A DNA stretch of 9,383 nt from Thermococcus sp. (GTDB lineage: Archaea > Methanobacteriota_B > Thermococci > Thermococcales > Thermococcaceae). The position numbers and the translations under genes are program-made. The notes under the pieces are model-generated. The model was not told where the DNA came from, searched no databases, and was given only the letters and a program-made list of their open reading frames with translations. Of the stretch, positions 1 through 7,233 are shown piece by piece. The stretch's first letter is position 1. Each line of letters begins with the position of its first letter. Location: contig JAGGWM010000117.1 of assembly GCA_021157445.1 (NCBI GenBank), positions 1 through 9,383 on the forward strand, in the 5' to 3' direction.

Positions 1-2335
1 CTTTAAGCTTATCGAGGGTGTAAACTCCGACATTTTGCATGGCTTTGTTCAAAAGTTCTGATGGGTTGATTTTCCTTTTTTTGTATGCTTTCATTTCTAT
101 ACCACATTTGGGACATTCTGTGTCCATTACGGATTCAAAGCCACACTTAGGACAGTGGTAGAGCAGCTTAGCCTCGCTTCCGCATTCGGGACAGGTTGGG
201 TAAATGTCTACATGACCACAGTTGGTACATTTGAAGTGTGCTATCTCAACTTCCGCAGTTTTTCCTTCTTGTGCGGCTTTGTAAATATCTCTCAAGTTTC
301 CTCCAGCTAGCCCTATTGGGAAGAGCACGTGAACTGGAGGCTTCATTTTTCTTTCTTTTGCCTTTTCGGGCCTGCCCATTCTCGCACCTATCCAGCTGAT
401 TCCCCTGTCCCTAAGCTTAACGTCGCTTATCTCGTTTATTAGGTCAATGGGAGTGTAAAACTCTTTGAATTCAATTTTTTTCTCCAGATTTGCTAAAGGA
501 GTCAGCAGTGCCGCAGACCACGGGTATTCTATAACAACAAGATCTCCGGAAACCTTATGCTCTACTCCAAGGAGCTCCAAATACCTCTTCGCTTTTCCTA
601 AAGAAGAGAGGGATATTTCAACCCTTTTTGCGTATTTGAACCCCCTGTATTCTTCCCACTCTATTTTAGCATTCACGAGGGCGTTTTGGAGCGAGATAAG
701 CTCGTTTACTTCTAAGGTGTTCCAATAAAGGGTATAATACGGGTGGAGGGGTATTTTAAGAATGCGCGAGAGGTGTATTGCGTCTTCAATTGAAGGCTTA
801 ACTCTTATCGGGTCTTTAAGGAGCTTTGCCAAGAAGTCCGCATCTAATTCAAGGTAATCCGCAGCTTCTTCAAGCAATTCCCTCTCGTTTTCTTGAAACG
901 GCTTGAGGTCGAGTTCATAAACCTTGTTCACGGCTTCCACGAACTCTTGAATCCACCATTCTTCAACGTAATTTGCAGGTAAGAGCGTCTGATTGTTCTC
1001 CACAAAGTCTCCAAAGGCTATAAGGGCGTCTCCGAGATATAGAATTTCCTCTACTTGATCCTTTATCTCAAGGGCTTTGTGATAATCGTCAACCCTCACA
1101 ACGCTTCCGTCTTTCAACTTTACAATTGGCCCCTCGACTGTGGTTGCTGGAGTTACAATTGCACCCTTTCCCGGCCTTTCTGTTTTCAGTTGAGTTCCTA
1201 CGGCCAAAAATTCATCAACTAGTATCATAACTGCTGGATTTATGCTCCATGTGGCAAATCCGCTAACTCTGCTCCTTCCATACCTAAGCCTAAAGCCACC
1301 ATTCGCCGAGGGCTCGGCAAAAAGCGGCCTGCCTCCAATGATTTCTTTTGTGTACTTGGCATTTGGGGCTATATTTGCCCTGAATTTTTCATAGAGCTCG
1401 TAGTAAAAGCCTTTTTCAGCTTTTACGGTGGTTTTTTCTTCAGATTTTTCCGCTTTCCCTTCCTCAACTTTCTCCTCACTGCTTCCCTTTTCTTTTACCT
1501 CAACAAATTCTTTTAGCCATTCCCACCCTTCAATGCCCATCTTGTCAATGTATTTTACAAGCTTCTTTGCCTTTTGGAGGACACCTTCCGCCAAAACGAG
1601 TATCGCGCCTCCCCTTAGATGGTTTGTTTCAACTCCGGGAACGTTTCTATGGCTTACCTCTACATCATCGGTGGCTTCTCCCGTTATCTCTATTGGAATA
1701 TTCCTAATCGCCAAGCGAACTTCATCTGGGGATGGATGATACTGGAGTCTTGTAACGGCTCTATGGTAAAGATCTACCTCCTCAACATATCTTTCTATGT
1801 GCTCTTCCGTTGGCTTAAATCTATCAAGGCCGAGCTTTCTTCTGACGTAGTCTCCAACAAGGACACTTAGTGCCTGTGCCGTTCCTCCACTGCTTCTAAT
1901 GGGCCCGGCGTAATAAATTGCAAGGTAGTTAGTTCCGTCCGAATTTTTCTTTATTTTAACATCCGCTATTCCCTCGAGTGGGGCAGAAACAATACCTTCG
2001 GTTAGAATAGCCAGGGCAGTTCTCACAGATTGATCTGCAAGCTTCTCTTTACTCTCAAACTTTCCAAATTTCCCATCTATTATCTCATCAACAACTTTGA
2101 GGGCGGCTAACTCTTTCCCGTATTCCTTTACGAGCTCTCTTATCCTCTTGGCAACTCCCTTTGGACCCACGAGACTCTCAACTCTCCCTGCCATATCGGT
2201 CGCTTGGGGAACTTCAATATCTCTCACGGGGTCTTTTCCTTGAGCTCTTGCCTGTTTGGCTATCTCATAAGCTTTGTCAATCTCTCTCTGCAGGTATTCG
2301 AAATATTTTTTCATCTCTTCGCTGTAAAGCTCCAT
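1..2335 (-). CDS. polC: DNA polymerase D large subunit DP2, N-terminal part (cut by window edge)
   Basis: Catalytic large subunit of the euryarchaeal replicative polymerase PolD, working with DP1. The frame is open from ATG at 2333-2335 to the window edge, about 778 codons of a family protein usually near 1,270 residues. The N-terminus (MELYSEEMKKYFEYLQREID) and blocks such as PQATDMAGRVESLVGP, GPIRSSGGTAQALSVLVGDY and SWIGARMGRPEKAKERKMKP match Pyrococcus DP2 as I remember it. A Glu/Lys-rich linker occupies about residues 276-303. Four CxxC pairs lie between 104 and 229, consistent with two zinc-binding ribbons. The family's catalytic aspartates (NCDGDED motif) lie off the window, so neither activity nor the intein often found there can be judged. 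The start is supported by GAGGTGA (2342-2348), 6 bases upstream, overlapping the DP1 stop. It is the last visible gene of the cdc6-DP1-DP2 operon. Confidence 0.97.
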   Translation of the reverse strand, partial: MELYSEEMKKYFEYLQREIDKAYEIAKQARAQGKDPVRDIEVPQATDMAGRVESLVGPKGVAKRIRELVKEYGKELAALKVVDEIIDGKFGKFESKEKLADQSVRTALAILTEGIVSAPLEGIADVKIKKNSDGTNYLAIYYAGPIRSSGGTAQALSVLVGDYVRRKLGLDRFKPTEEHIERYVEEVDLYHRAVTRLQYHPSPDEVRLAIRNIPIEITGEATDDVEVSHRNVPGVETNHLRGGAILVLAEGVLQKAKKLVKYIDKMGIEGWEWLKEFVEVKEKGSSEEKVEEGKAEKSEEKTTVKAEKGFYYELYEKFRANIAPNAKYTKEIIGGRPLFAEPSANGGFRLRYGRSRVSGFATWSINPAVMILVDEFLAVGTQLKTERPGKGAIVTPATTVEGPIVKLKDGSVVRVDDYHKALEIKDQVEEILYLGDALIAFGDFVENNQTLLPANYVEEWWIQEFVEAVNKVYELDLKPFQENERELLEEAADYLELDADFLAKLLKDPIRVKPSIEDAIHLSRILKIPLHPYYTLYWNTLEVNELISLQNALVNAKIEWEEYRGFKYAKRVEISLSSLGKAKRYLELLGVEHKVSGDLVVIEYPWSAALLTPLANLEKKIEFKEFYTPIDLINEISDVKLRDRGISWIGARMGRPEKAKERKMKPPVHVLFPIGLAGGNLRDIYKAAQEGKTAEVEIAHFKCTNCGHVDIYPTCPECGSEAKLLYHCPKCGFESVMDTECPKCGIEMKAYKKRKINPSELLNKAMQNVGVYTLDKLK

Positions 2336-2346
2336 GCTATTTCACC

Positions 2347-4281
2347 TCAAACATCACACCACTTACTAAAGTCCACTATCATTCTTAGCCTGGCGGTCTC
2401 TACATCTATAATCGGGACTCTAGCTGGAGTTGGAACAATATTAACCATCTTCTGGAATTCTGTTTGAGCCTGCCATGTTGCGGAGTTTATAAGGAAAACC
2501 CCTCTGTATATCTGGTAGTCCAAAACGTGAACATGACCCATCTGCACTAAATCGGGTACGCTCTCAATGACAAGCAAATCTTCCGGATCGGGAGCTATTG
2601 GGACTTTTCCTCCAAAAGTTGGAGCTAAATGCCTTAGTTTCAAAAGCTGCACCATGGGCTTTACGGGTTGGTGGTGGCTCATATTTGGAACATAGCTAAC
2701 AACATCTTCTATTCCCCTACCGTGAACAATAAGGAACTCCCTTCCGTGCAAATCTATAACGGCGGGATTGCTTATTATAACAGCATTCTTCAGTTCGTAA
2801 AGGGGCTTTGCGTATTCTCTATAAAACTCTGGCTGTGGCAGGGCTGTTCTTGCGGCATCGTGGTTTCCGGGCCCAATAAACATGGTTATATGCTCGGGGA
2901 CATTGGAGAGTAAGTTAGCAAGAGCCTCATACTGATCAAAAATATCCGGGATGCTGAGTTCGTTGTATTGACCTGGGTATATGCCTATCCCATCTACAAC
3001 ATCCCCGGCTATTATGAGGTACTTTATCCTGCTTACTATCTCCTCTTCAGCCTTCGTGTTTACATTCCCATTTAACCACTCCAAAAACTTCATGAAGGCC
3101 TTCTCACAGAATTTGTTGCTTCCCACGTGTATGTCGCTTATCAAAACAGCGTACACCTTTTCTTCCAGCGGTGGTTTTTCCCTTTTATATAACGGAACGT
3201 CCGGGAGGTATATGTTTTCTGCAAAAAATATTCCCCTTTTTGAGTATCTTCCCTTAAATGCCACTACGCTGTCTGGCATTATCTCAAAAGCCTTTTTGTA
3301 GTCTTCCTTGTTTCTTCCTATGAAGACTTTTATTATCCCCGTTAAGTCCTCAACTTCAAACATATAGCCGTTTCTCGTTTCTCTTTTTGAATTTACAAGC
3401 CCTATAATAGTTACATCTCCTTCGGGGTTTACATAGCTGAGTTTTCCTATATCAATAACCCCAGAAACTTCGGGATTTTCACGCAGTATTCTTCTCATCT
3501 TTTTCAGTCTGCTCTTGAAGTAGTTCTCGTAAACCTTAACAACAATCTCTCCTTCCTTAGTGGTTCCATTTTTAGCCTTTGGAGGTTTGAGCTTGACATT
3601 TCTCACATCGAATTTGACCTTAAAGTCCGGCTCTATTTTCTTTGCAATAAATTCAAATCCTTCTTTCGGAGAAACCTTAAAATCGGCGTAAACAGAATAG
3701 GTTTTCTTTTTCTCTTCGGGTAACTCTTCTTCACCTACGATGGGAACTCCATACTCTTCAAAGATAACCTTTCTTTTAACCTCTCCGTTCTCTTCGCCAT
3801 TGACCTCAAAAGACTCCTCTAGTCCCTCTCCTTCCTCTTCTGCTTCTTCTTCGCTTTCTTCTATCTCCTCTACTGAGGGTTCTCCGGAAATTTCAGCCAT
3901 GACGACTTTTTGGGTTTCGGAACTTTTTTGGGGTTCCTCTAGTTCTTCTATCGCCTCACTTACGGAAGTTGGGCTTTCTACGACTTCCTTAGCTTCGGAA
4001 ATTTCTAACGTTTGCCCCTCTGCAGGTTCTTCTATGCTTTTTTCTTCAGTTTTTTTACCCGTCATGAACTTCTCTAAGTGTTTTAGTTTCGTTATGATTC
4101 CCTTAGACTCTAAAAATTCCTCCGCAACAATTTCATCTATTATAAAAGTTCCCTTTGCCTTTGCGAATTTTATGAGCTCTGGGAGAGTAAAATCCCTGGT
4201 GTAGTGTTCAGACAAAAGAAAATATGCGGGAGGAGTTATCAGGTAGTTGTTTGATATCAAACCCCTCACGAGTTCATCCAT
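2347..4281 (-). CDS. polB: DNA polymerase D small subunit DP1 (Mre11-like 3'-5' exonuclease)
   Basis: Proofreading small subunit of PolD, partner of DP2 at the replication fork. The 644-residue protein (about 613 in P. furiosus) has a small N-terminal domain (about 1-70), a long acidic linker (about 76-195), an OB-fold region (about 240-360) and a calcineurin-like phosphoesterase domain (about 375-600). The metal-binding motifs are complete: SDIH (D383, H385), GD (D427), GNHD (N473, H474), H520 and GHVH (H583, H585), so it should be nuclease-active, unlike eukaryotic B-subunits. The C-terminal stretch NSATWQAQTEFQKMVNIVPT is a hallmark of the family. The start ATG (4279-4281) follows GGAGG (4289-4293) by 7 bases and lies inside the last codons of cdc6, an 8-base overlap that suggests translational coupling. 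The extra length compared with Pyrococcus appears to lie in the linker. Confidence 0.98.
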   Translation of the reverse strand: MDELVRGLISNNYLITPPAYFLLSEHYTRDFTLPELIKFAKAKGTFIIDEIVAEEFLESKGIITKLKHLEKFMTGKKTEEKSIEEPAEGQTLEISEAKEVVESPTSVSEAIEELEEPQKSSETQKVVMAEISGEPSVEEIEESEEEAEEEGEGLEESFEVNGEENGEVKRKVIFEEYGVPIVGEEELPEEKKKTYSVYADFKVSPKEGFEFIAKKIEPDFKVKFDVRNVKLKPPKAKNGTTKEGEIVVKVYENYFKSRLKKMRRILRENPEVSGVIDIGKLSYVNPEGDVTIIGLVNSKRETRNGYMFEVEDLTGIIKVFIGRNKEDYKKAFEIMPDSVVAFKGRYSKRGIFFAENIYLPDVPLYKREKPPLEEKVYAVLISDIHVGSNKFCEKAFMKFLEWLNGNVNTKAEEEIVSRIKYLIIAGDVVDGIGIYPGQYNELSIPDIFDQYEALANLLSNVPEHITMFIGPGNHDAARTALPQPEFYREYAKPLYELKNAVIISNPAVIDLHGREFLIVHGRGIEDVVSYVPNMSHHQPVKPMVQLLKLRHLAPTFGGKVPIAPDPEDLLVIESVPDLVQMGHVHVLDYQIYRGVFLINSATWQAQTEFQKMVNIVPTPARVPIIDVETARLRMIVDFSKWCDV

Positions 4282-5536
4282 AGAACAACCTCCTCTGCTT
4301 AAGCATGCTCACTGATATTAATGGCCTCAATGTCTCTTCAAAGCGGTAGATGTTTTTAACTTTATAGGGTGTTATGTTGAGCCTTATCTCTTTTGTTCTT
4401 CCGTACCGGCCCTTGCTGACGACCTTAGCGTTGATAATACCGAGCATATCAAGCTCATTTATCAAATCGCTTATCCTCCTCTGAGTTAGGGGCTCAAGAT
4501 CGAGGTAGTCACAGAGGTCTTTGTAAACGGAGTAAACGTCCCCCGTATTTGCTGGTAATTCTCCGTTTTCATCGAGAAGAACTATTGCATAAAGCAGAAT
4601 CTTTGAATGCAGAGGAAGGGTTTTAATAACTTCTTCCATGGTGTCCTGCTCTATTTTTTCCTGAGCTTTCCATACGTGTCTTTCAGTAACTTTTGAGGAC
4701 ATTTCTCTCTCTGCTATCTCTCCACTCACCCTTAGCAGATCGAGAGCCCTTCTTGCGTCTCCATGCTCTCTCGCTGCCAAAGCAGCACAGAGGGGAACGA
4801 CCGCTTCATCTAATACCCCATCATAAAAAGCTTCTTGAGCTCTCTGCATGAGAATATCCCTTAGTTGATTGGCATCGTATGGTGGAAAAACAACTTCCTC
4901 TTCGCTTAGACTTGATAGAACTCTTGGGTCAAGATACTCTTTAAACCTCAGGTCGTTTGATATTCCTATTATGCTTACCTTTGCTTTTTTGAGTTCTGTA
5001 TTTATCCTTGTCAGGGAATAAAGAATGTCATCGCCGCTCTTTTTAACCAGCTTGTCTATCTCATCCAAAACTATTATCACAAAGCGCTCTCTCATATCCA
5101 GCACTTTCTTTAACTGTGCATAAACCTCATCAGTGGGCCACCCTACGAGAGGAACCTCTACACCGCTTTCTTCCTTAAAATGGTTAACTATGTTTGCTAG
5201 AACTCTATACTGGGTGTCAACGATCTCACAGTTGAGATAAATAACATCTACTGGAACGTTGTACTTTTGGGATATCCTCATTAAATCTTCTGTTACATAC
5301 CTAACGGTGACCGTTTTTCCAGTTCCAGTCTTTCCATACACAAAGATGTTTGAAGGGGTCTCCCCCCTTAAAACGGGAACGAGTATGTGAACGAGAGTTT
5401 CTATCTGCTCTCTCCTGTGGGGAAGTTCCCGGGGAGTGTAGCTATGCCTTAAAACGTCCTTATTTTTGAAGATCCGCTGTGTATGGAGATATCTTTCAAA
5501 AAGTGATCTCAGGTTAGTCTGTCCTTCCTGCAACAT
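4274..5536 (-). CDS. cdc6: Orc1/Cdc6 replication initiator
   Basis: AAA+ initiator that binds origin recognition boxes and helps load the MCM helicase. With the chosen start the protein has 420 residues, the usual length in Pyrococcus. It shows Walker A GKTGTGKT (68-75), Walker B VLDEID (156-161), sensor 1 ISND (192-195), sensor 2 around GDARRALDLLR (259-269), and a C-terminal winged helix (about 300-390) containing TQRRISDLINELDMLGIINA. The frame stays open upstream to a TAA at 5801-5803, so longer starts exist (TTG 5758, ATG 5716, ATG 5551). I chose ATG 5534-5536 because GGAGG (5545-5549) precedes it by 8 bases and because MLQEGQ..LFERYL..RIFKNKDVLRHSYTP aligns with the Pyrococcus N-terminus without extension. 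It is the first gene of the polymerase D operon and lies next to the putative origin. Confidence 0.96.
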   Translation of the reverse strand: MLQEGQTNLRSLFERYLHTQRIFKNKDVLRHSYTPRELPHRREQIETLVHILVPVLRGETPSNIFVYGKTGTGKTVTVRYVTEDLMRISQKYNVPVDVIYLNCEIVDTQYRVLANIVNHFKEESGVEVPLVGWPTDEVYAQLKKVLDMRERFVIIVLDEIDKLVKKSGDDILYSLTRINTELKKAKVSIIGISNDLRFKEYLDPRVLSSLSEEEVVFPPYDANQLRDILMQRAQEAFYDGVLDEAVVPLCAALAAREHGDARRALDLLRVSGEIAEREMSSKVTERHVWKAQEKIEQDTMEEVIKTLPLHSKILLYAIVLLDENGELPANTGDVYSVYKDLCDYLDLEPLTQRRISDLINELDMLGIINAKVVSKGRYGRTKEIRLNITPYKVKNIYRFEETLRPLISVSMLKQRRLFYG

Positions 5537-5541
5537 TTCCC

Positions 5542-5549
5542 GTCCCTCC
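5542..5549 (-). promoter_or_regulatory. Shine-Dalgarno that decides the cdc6 start
   Basis: Reading the minus strand, GGAGGGAC is followed by GGGAA and ATG; the GGAGG core is 8 bases from the ATG at 5536. The in-frame ATG at 5551 overlaps this sequence and has no Shine-Dalgarno of its own. This supports the shorter 420-residue Cdc6. Confidence 0.75.
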
Positions 5550-5609
5550 ATTGGAAATACATTAAATTTTTGACAATTTGACCAATTCTTTGGTTTTTTT
5601 CTGGTTATT

Positions 5610-5629
5610 ATAGCACAAATTTGTGCTAT
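5610..5629. repeat. 20-bp perfect palindrome between origin box and cdc6
   Basis: ATAGCACAAATTTGTGCTAT is identical on both strands. As DNA it could be an operator for a homodimeric regulator or an origin element. As RNA in a cdc6 leader it could fold into an 8-bp stem with an AAUU loop. On the minus strand it directly abuts TATAATAACC (5602-5611), a possible TATA box about 70 bases from the cdc6 ATG. I recognise no known Thermococcales regulator motif in it. Confidence 0.7.
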
Positions 5630-5682
5630 TGTTTGCATCATCCTTATTTTAATTGGTATAATTTTGACACCTTTTAAAAGGT

Positions 5683-5693
5683 TTCCACTGGAA
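5683..5693 (-). promoter_or_regulatory. Origin recognition box core A
   Basis: TTCCACTGGAA on the plus strand; the minus strand reads CTTCCAGTGGAAACC, the archaeal Orc1/Cdc6 box core with its GGAAAC flank. Only two exact copies of this core occur in the window, both in intergenic DNA. Its minus-strand 3' side runs straight into CTTTTAAAAG, a TATA-like palindrome (ACCTTTTAAAAGGT, 5669-5682), so it may overlap a promoter. Confidence 0.75.
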
Positions 5694-5737
5694 GCAGATG
5701 ATCCAGAGGAAGGCATTCCGTAGGTTATAATCAGGGG

Positions 5738-5751
5738 TATATATGCTTTGT
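5738..5751 (-). promoter_or_regulatory. Candidate promoter upstream of oriC/cdc6
   Basis: The minus strand reads ACAAAGCATATATACC: an A-rich BRE-like element followed by a TATATAT box (5738-5744). The expected start of transcription is near 5715, giving a leader of about 180 bases that crosses origin box A and the palindrome. An alternative promoter, GGAAACCTTTTAAAAG (about 5674-5689), overlaps box A, and a third, TATAATAACC, sits at 5602-5611. The sequence cannot say which is used. Confidence 0.4.
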
Positions 5752-5819
5752 TGAGCAAATTTATGACTAAAATCCATGAGGTCTTTAAAAATATTTGGAC
5801 TTAAAGTAAGTTTATAAAT

Positions 5820-5828
5820 GAAAAAAGC
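5820..5828 (-). terminator. U-rich terminator after the TIP49-like gene
   Basis: Immediately after the TAA stop (5829-5831) the minus strand reads GCTTTTTTC, a T6 tract, followed by AT-rich DNA. Archaeal termination can need only a short U-run, so this is a plausible 3' end that would limit read-through into the origin and cdc6. Confidence 0.4.
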
Positions 5829-7154
5829 TTAGCGGAGCATTCCTTCAAGATTTTGGACATATTCTGTACTTCTCTTTATGTCGGCGAAATATTGTCTTGC
5901 TTTCTCGATGTGATATCTTTCTACCTTTTTATCACCAGCTAAGATGCTTGCGGGGGCTAAAAGTTGAACCGCATACCTTAAACTTGTCTTTTCTCCAAGT
6001 TCTGCTAGATAGTCTAGGGCTTCTTCTGAAATCTCTATGCCTTCTTCCCTGGCCCTTATCTTCACGATTTCCTTGACTTCCTCCTTCTTGTAGGGCTCGG
6101 TGTTGATTATCAGCAATCTGTCGAGCATGTCTATTGGGATTCCGTGGGGTGATTCTAAGTCAGTTCCCCTTATCTTTGTAATGCCCCTGTTGGTTGCTAA
6201 GATGAGGATCGGAGTGAGCTCGTTTTCCATAGCCCTTGCGAGGAATGAAAATGCCTCTATGTCGAGCATGTGGCATTCATCTATAAAGAGCACTCCCGGC
6301 ACAAGAATTGCCTTTCCCTCCTCTATCCACTGCTTTACTGTCTCATCAACTTTTTCTCTTATCTCATCTGTGATTTCAAGCCCTCCCCCGAAGAAGATGC
6401 TGAATATTCCACCAGCACGGCTGTTTACGATGTCCAGATCGTGAAGGGTTACCGTATATGTGAATTCCTTAATCTTGAGCACCGGTCCGCTCGGCATTTC
6501 GGTCTTTTTCTTGAAGAATAACCCCTCCTCTTCCTTTGTTGTTCCAAGTTTTGATATCCTGCCTGTTTCGGCATCAATTTGAATTACATCTCCCTCTTCT
6601 ACATCCATCTCTAAGAGCTGATACGCTATTTCTCTTCCAGCTCTAATAGTTTTTTCATCGTCCTTGGTTTTTAGGGTGATTACAACAGATTCAGGGATTT
6701 CCACATATGGATTGAAGGGATGTTTGGTCTTGTTGACCTGTATTCTTTCCACTTTCCCTTCATAGACTTTTCTCTCTTCACTTATCCTTACTCCAATTGC
6801 CCTCCTCAAAGCCTGCTTTAGGAATTCAGTCTTTTTAATCTCTGCAGAGTATATTTCGCTTCCAGAAATCTGAACAAAAGGCACATCTTCTCCAAGTTCT
6901 CTTGCTATACCCATTGCAATGGCAGTTTTTCCACTTCCCGTAGGACCCACAAGGAGAATACCTTTGCCTGCCAGCTTTCCTTTCTTTATGAGCTTGACGG
7001 CAATTCCTGCTGCCTCTCTTGCTTTTATTTGCCCTACCATTCCATCTGCAATAAACTTGGCCCTGCCTTTTTCATCCAATCCAAGTCCCCTTATATGAGA
7101 ATGGCTACCGATTCTCTCAAATCTGTGGGTTGCGACTTCCTCAATAAGTGGCAT
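5829..7154 (-). CDS. RuvBL/TIP49-like AAA+ ATPase
   Basis: Archaeal homologue of RuvBL1/RuvBL2 (TIP49, pontin/reptin), hexameric AAA+ ATPases that in eukaryotes serve chromatin remodelling and snoRNP assembly; the archaeal role is not settled. The 441 residues (human RuvBL1: 456) start with the family signature RFERIGSHSHIRGLGLDE (11-28). Walker A is GPTGSGKT (70-77), Walker B FIDECH (290-295, where RuvBLs usually have DEVH), sensor 1 ATNRG (320-324), and sensor 2 SLRYAVQLL (391-399). The family's domain-II OB-fold insertion lies between Walker A and B, roughly 125-235, followed by TVTLHDLDIVNSR (235-247), which matches RuvBL1 closely. The start ATG 7152-7154 follows GGAGGTG (7163-7169) by 8 bases. 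It has the direction of cdc6 but is separated from it by the origin region, and is divergent from gar1. The RuvBL assignment is firm; a direct role in replication is only suggested by position. Confidence 0.95.
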   Translation of the reverse strand: MPLIEEVATHRFERIGSHSHIRGLGLDEKGRAKFIADGMVGQIKAREAAGIAVKLIKKGKLAGKGILLVGPTGSGKTAIAMGIARELGEDVPFVQISGSEIYSAEIKKTEFLKQALRRAIGVRISEERKVYEGKVERIQVNKTKHPFNPYVEIPESVVITLKTKDDEKTIRAGREIAYQLLEMDVEEGDVIQIDAETGRISKLGTTKEEEGLFFKKKTEMPSGPVLKIKEFTYTVTLHDLDIVNSRAGGIFSIFFGGGLEITDEIREKVDETVKQWIEEGKAILVPGVLFIDECHMLDIEAFSFLARAMENELTPILILATNRGITKIRGTDLESPHGIPIDMLDRLLIINTEPYKKEEVKEIVKIRAREEGIEISEEALDYLAELGEKTSLRYAVQLLAPASILAGDKKVERYHIEKARQYFADIKRSTEYVQNLEGMLR

Positions 7155-7194
7155 CTCTCCTTCACCTCCAAATTCTTTAGAAACCGTTTGTAGT

Positions 7195-7220
7195 TAAAAT
7201 ATAAAGAAATTTAAAAGGTT
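7195..7220 (-). promoter_or_regulatory. Candidate promoter of the TIP49-like gene
   Basis: The minus strand carries AACCTTTTAAATTTC followed by TTTATATTTTA, two overlapping TATA-like candidates. The first would start transcription near 7188 and the second near 7176, giving leaders of about 20-35 bases that include the GGAGGTG at 7163-7169. The 11-mer TTTAAAAGGTT (plus strand 7210-7220) recurs next to origin box A at 5673-5683. Confidence 0.45.
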
Positions 7221-7233
7221 AACGTTGTAGAAA

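Larger units (their letters stand above)
5537..5828. other. Putative replication origin (oriC) upstream of cdc6
   Basis: This 292-base non-coding region lies between cdc6 and the TIP49-like gene. In Pyrococcus, oriC was mapped beside cdc6, and origins there carry origin recognition boxes built on TTCCAGTGGAA. Seen here: one exact core at 5683-5693; two 9-of-11 matches at 5546-5556 and 5701-5711; a 20-bp perfect palindrome at 5610-5629; and AT-rich stretches at 5557-5632 and 5781-5828 that could serve as duplex-unwinding elements. The long G-run that follows the core in full-length boxes of other archaea is not evident. Location plus box make an origin likely; its exact limits, and whether it extends across the TIP49 gene to the second box at 7234-7244, are inference. 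Confidence 0.75.

Noticed and set aside
1..2335. Intein in DP2
   Set aside because: The visible part reads through without an insertion; the usual insertion site near the catalytic aspartates is outside the window.
3740..4204. 154-codon plus-strand ORF, very Ser-rich
   Set aside because: It is the antisense of the Glu-rich DP1 linker; Glu codons read backwards give Ser. No Shine-Dalgarno or homology.
5546..5556. CTCCATTGGAA as an origin box
   Set aside because: Only 9 of 11 bases match and part of the match is explained by the cdc6 Shine-Dalgarno; not listed as a separate box.
5581..5600. ACCAA-TTCT-TTGGT stem followed by T7 on the plus strand, resembling a bacterial-type terminator
   Set aside because: No plus-strand gene ends nearby; the stem is short and lies in origin/leader DNA. 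Kept only as a possible leader fold.
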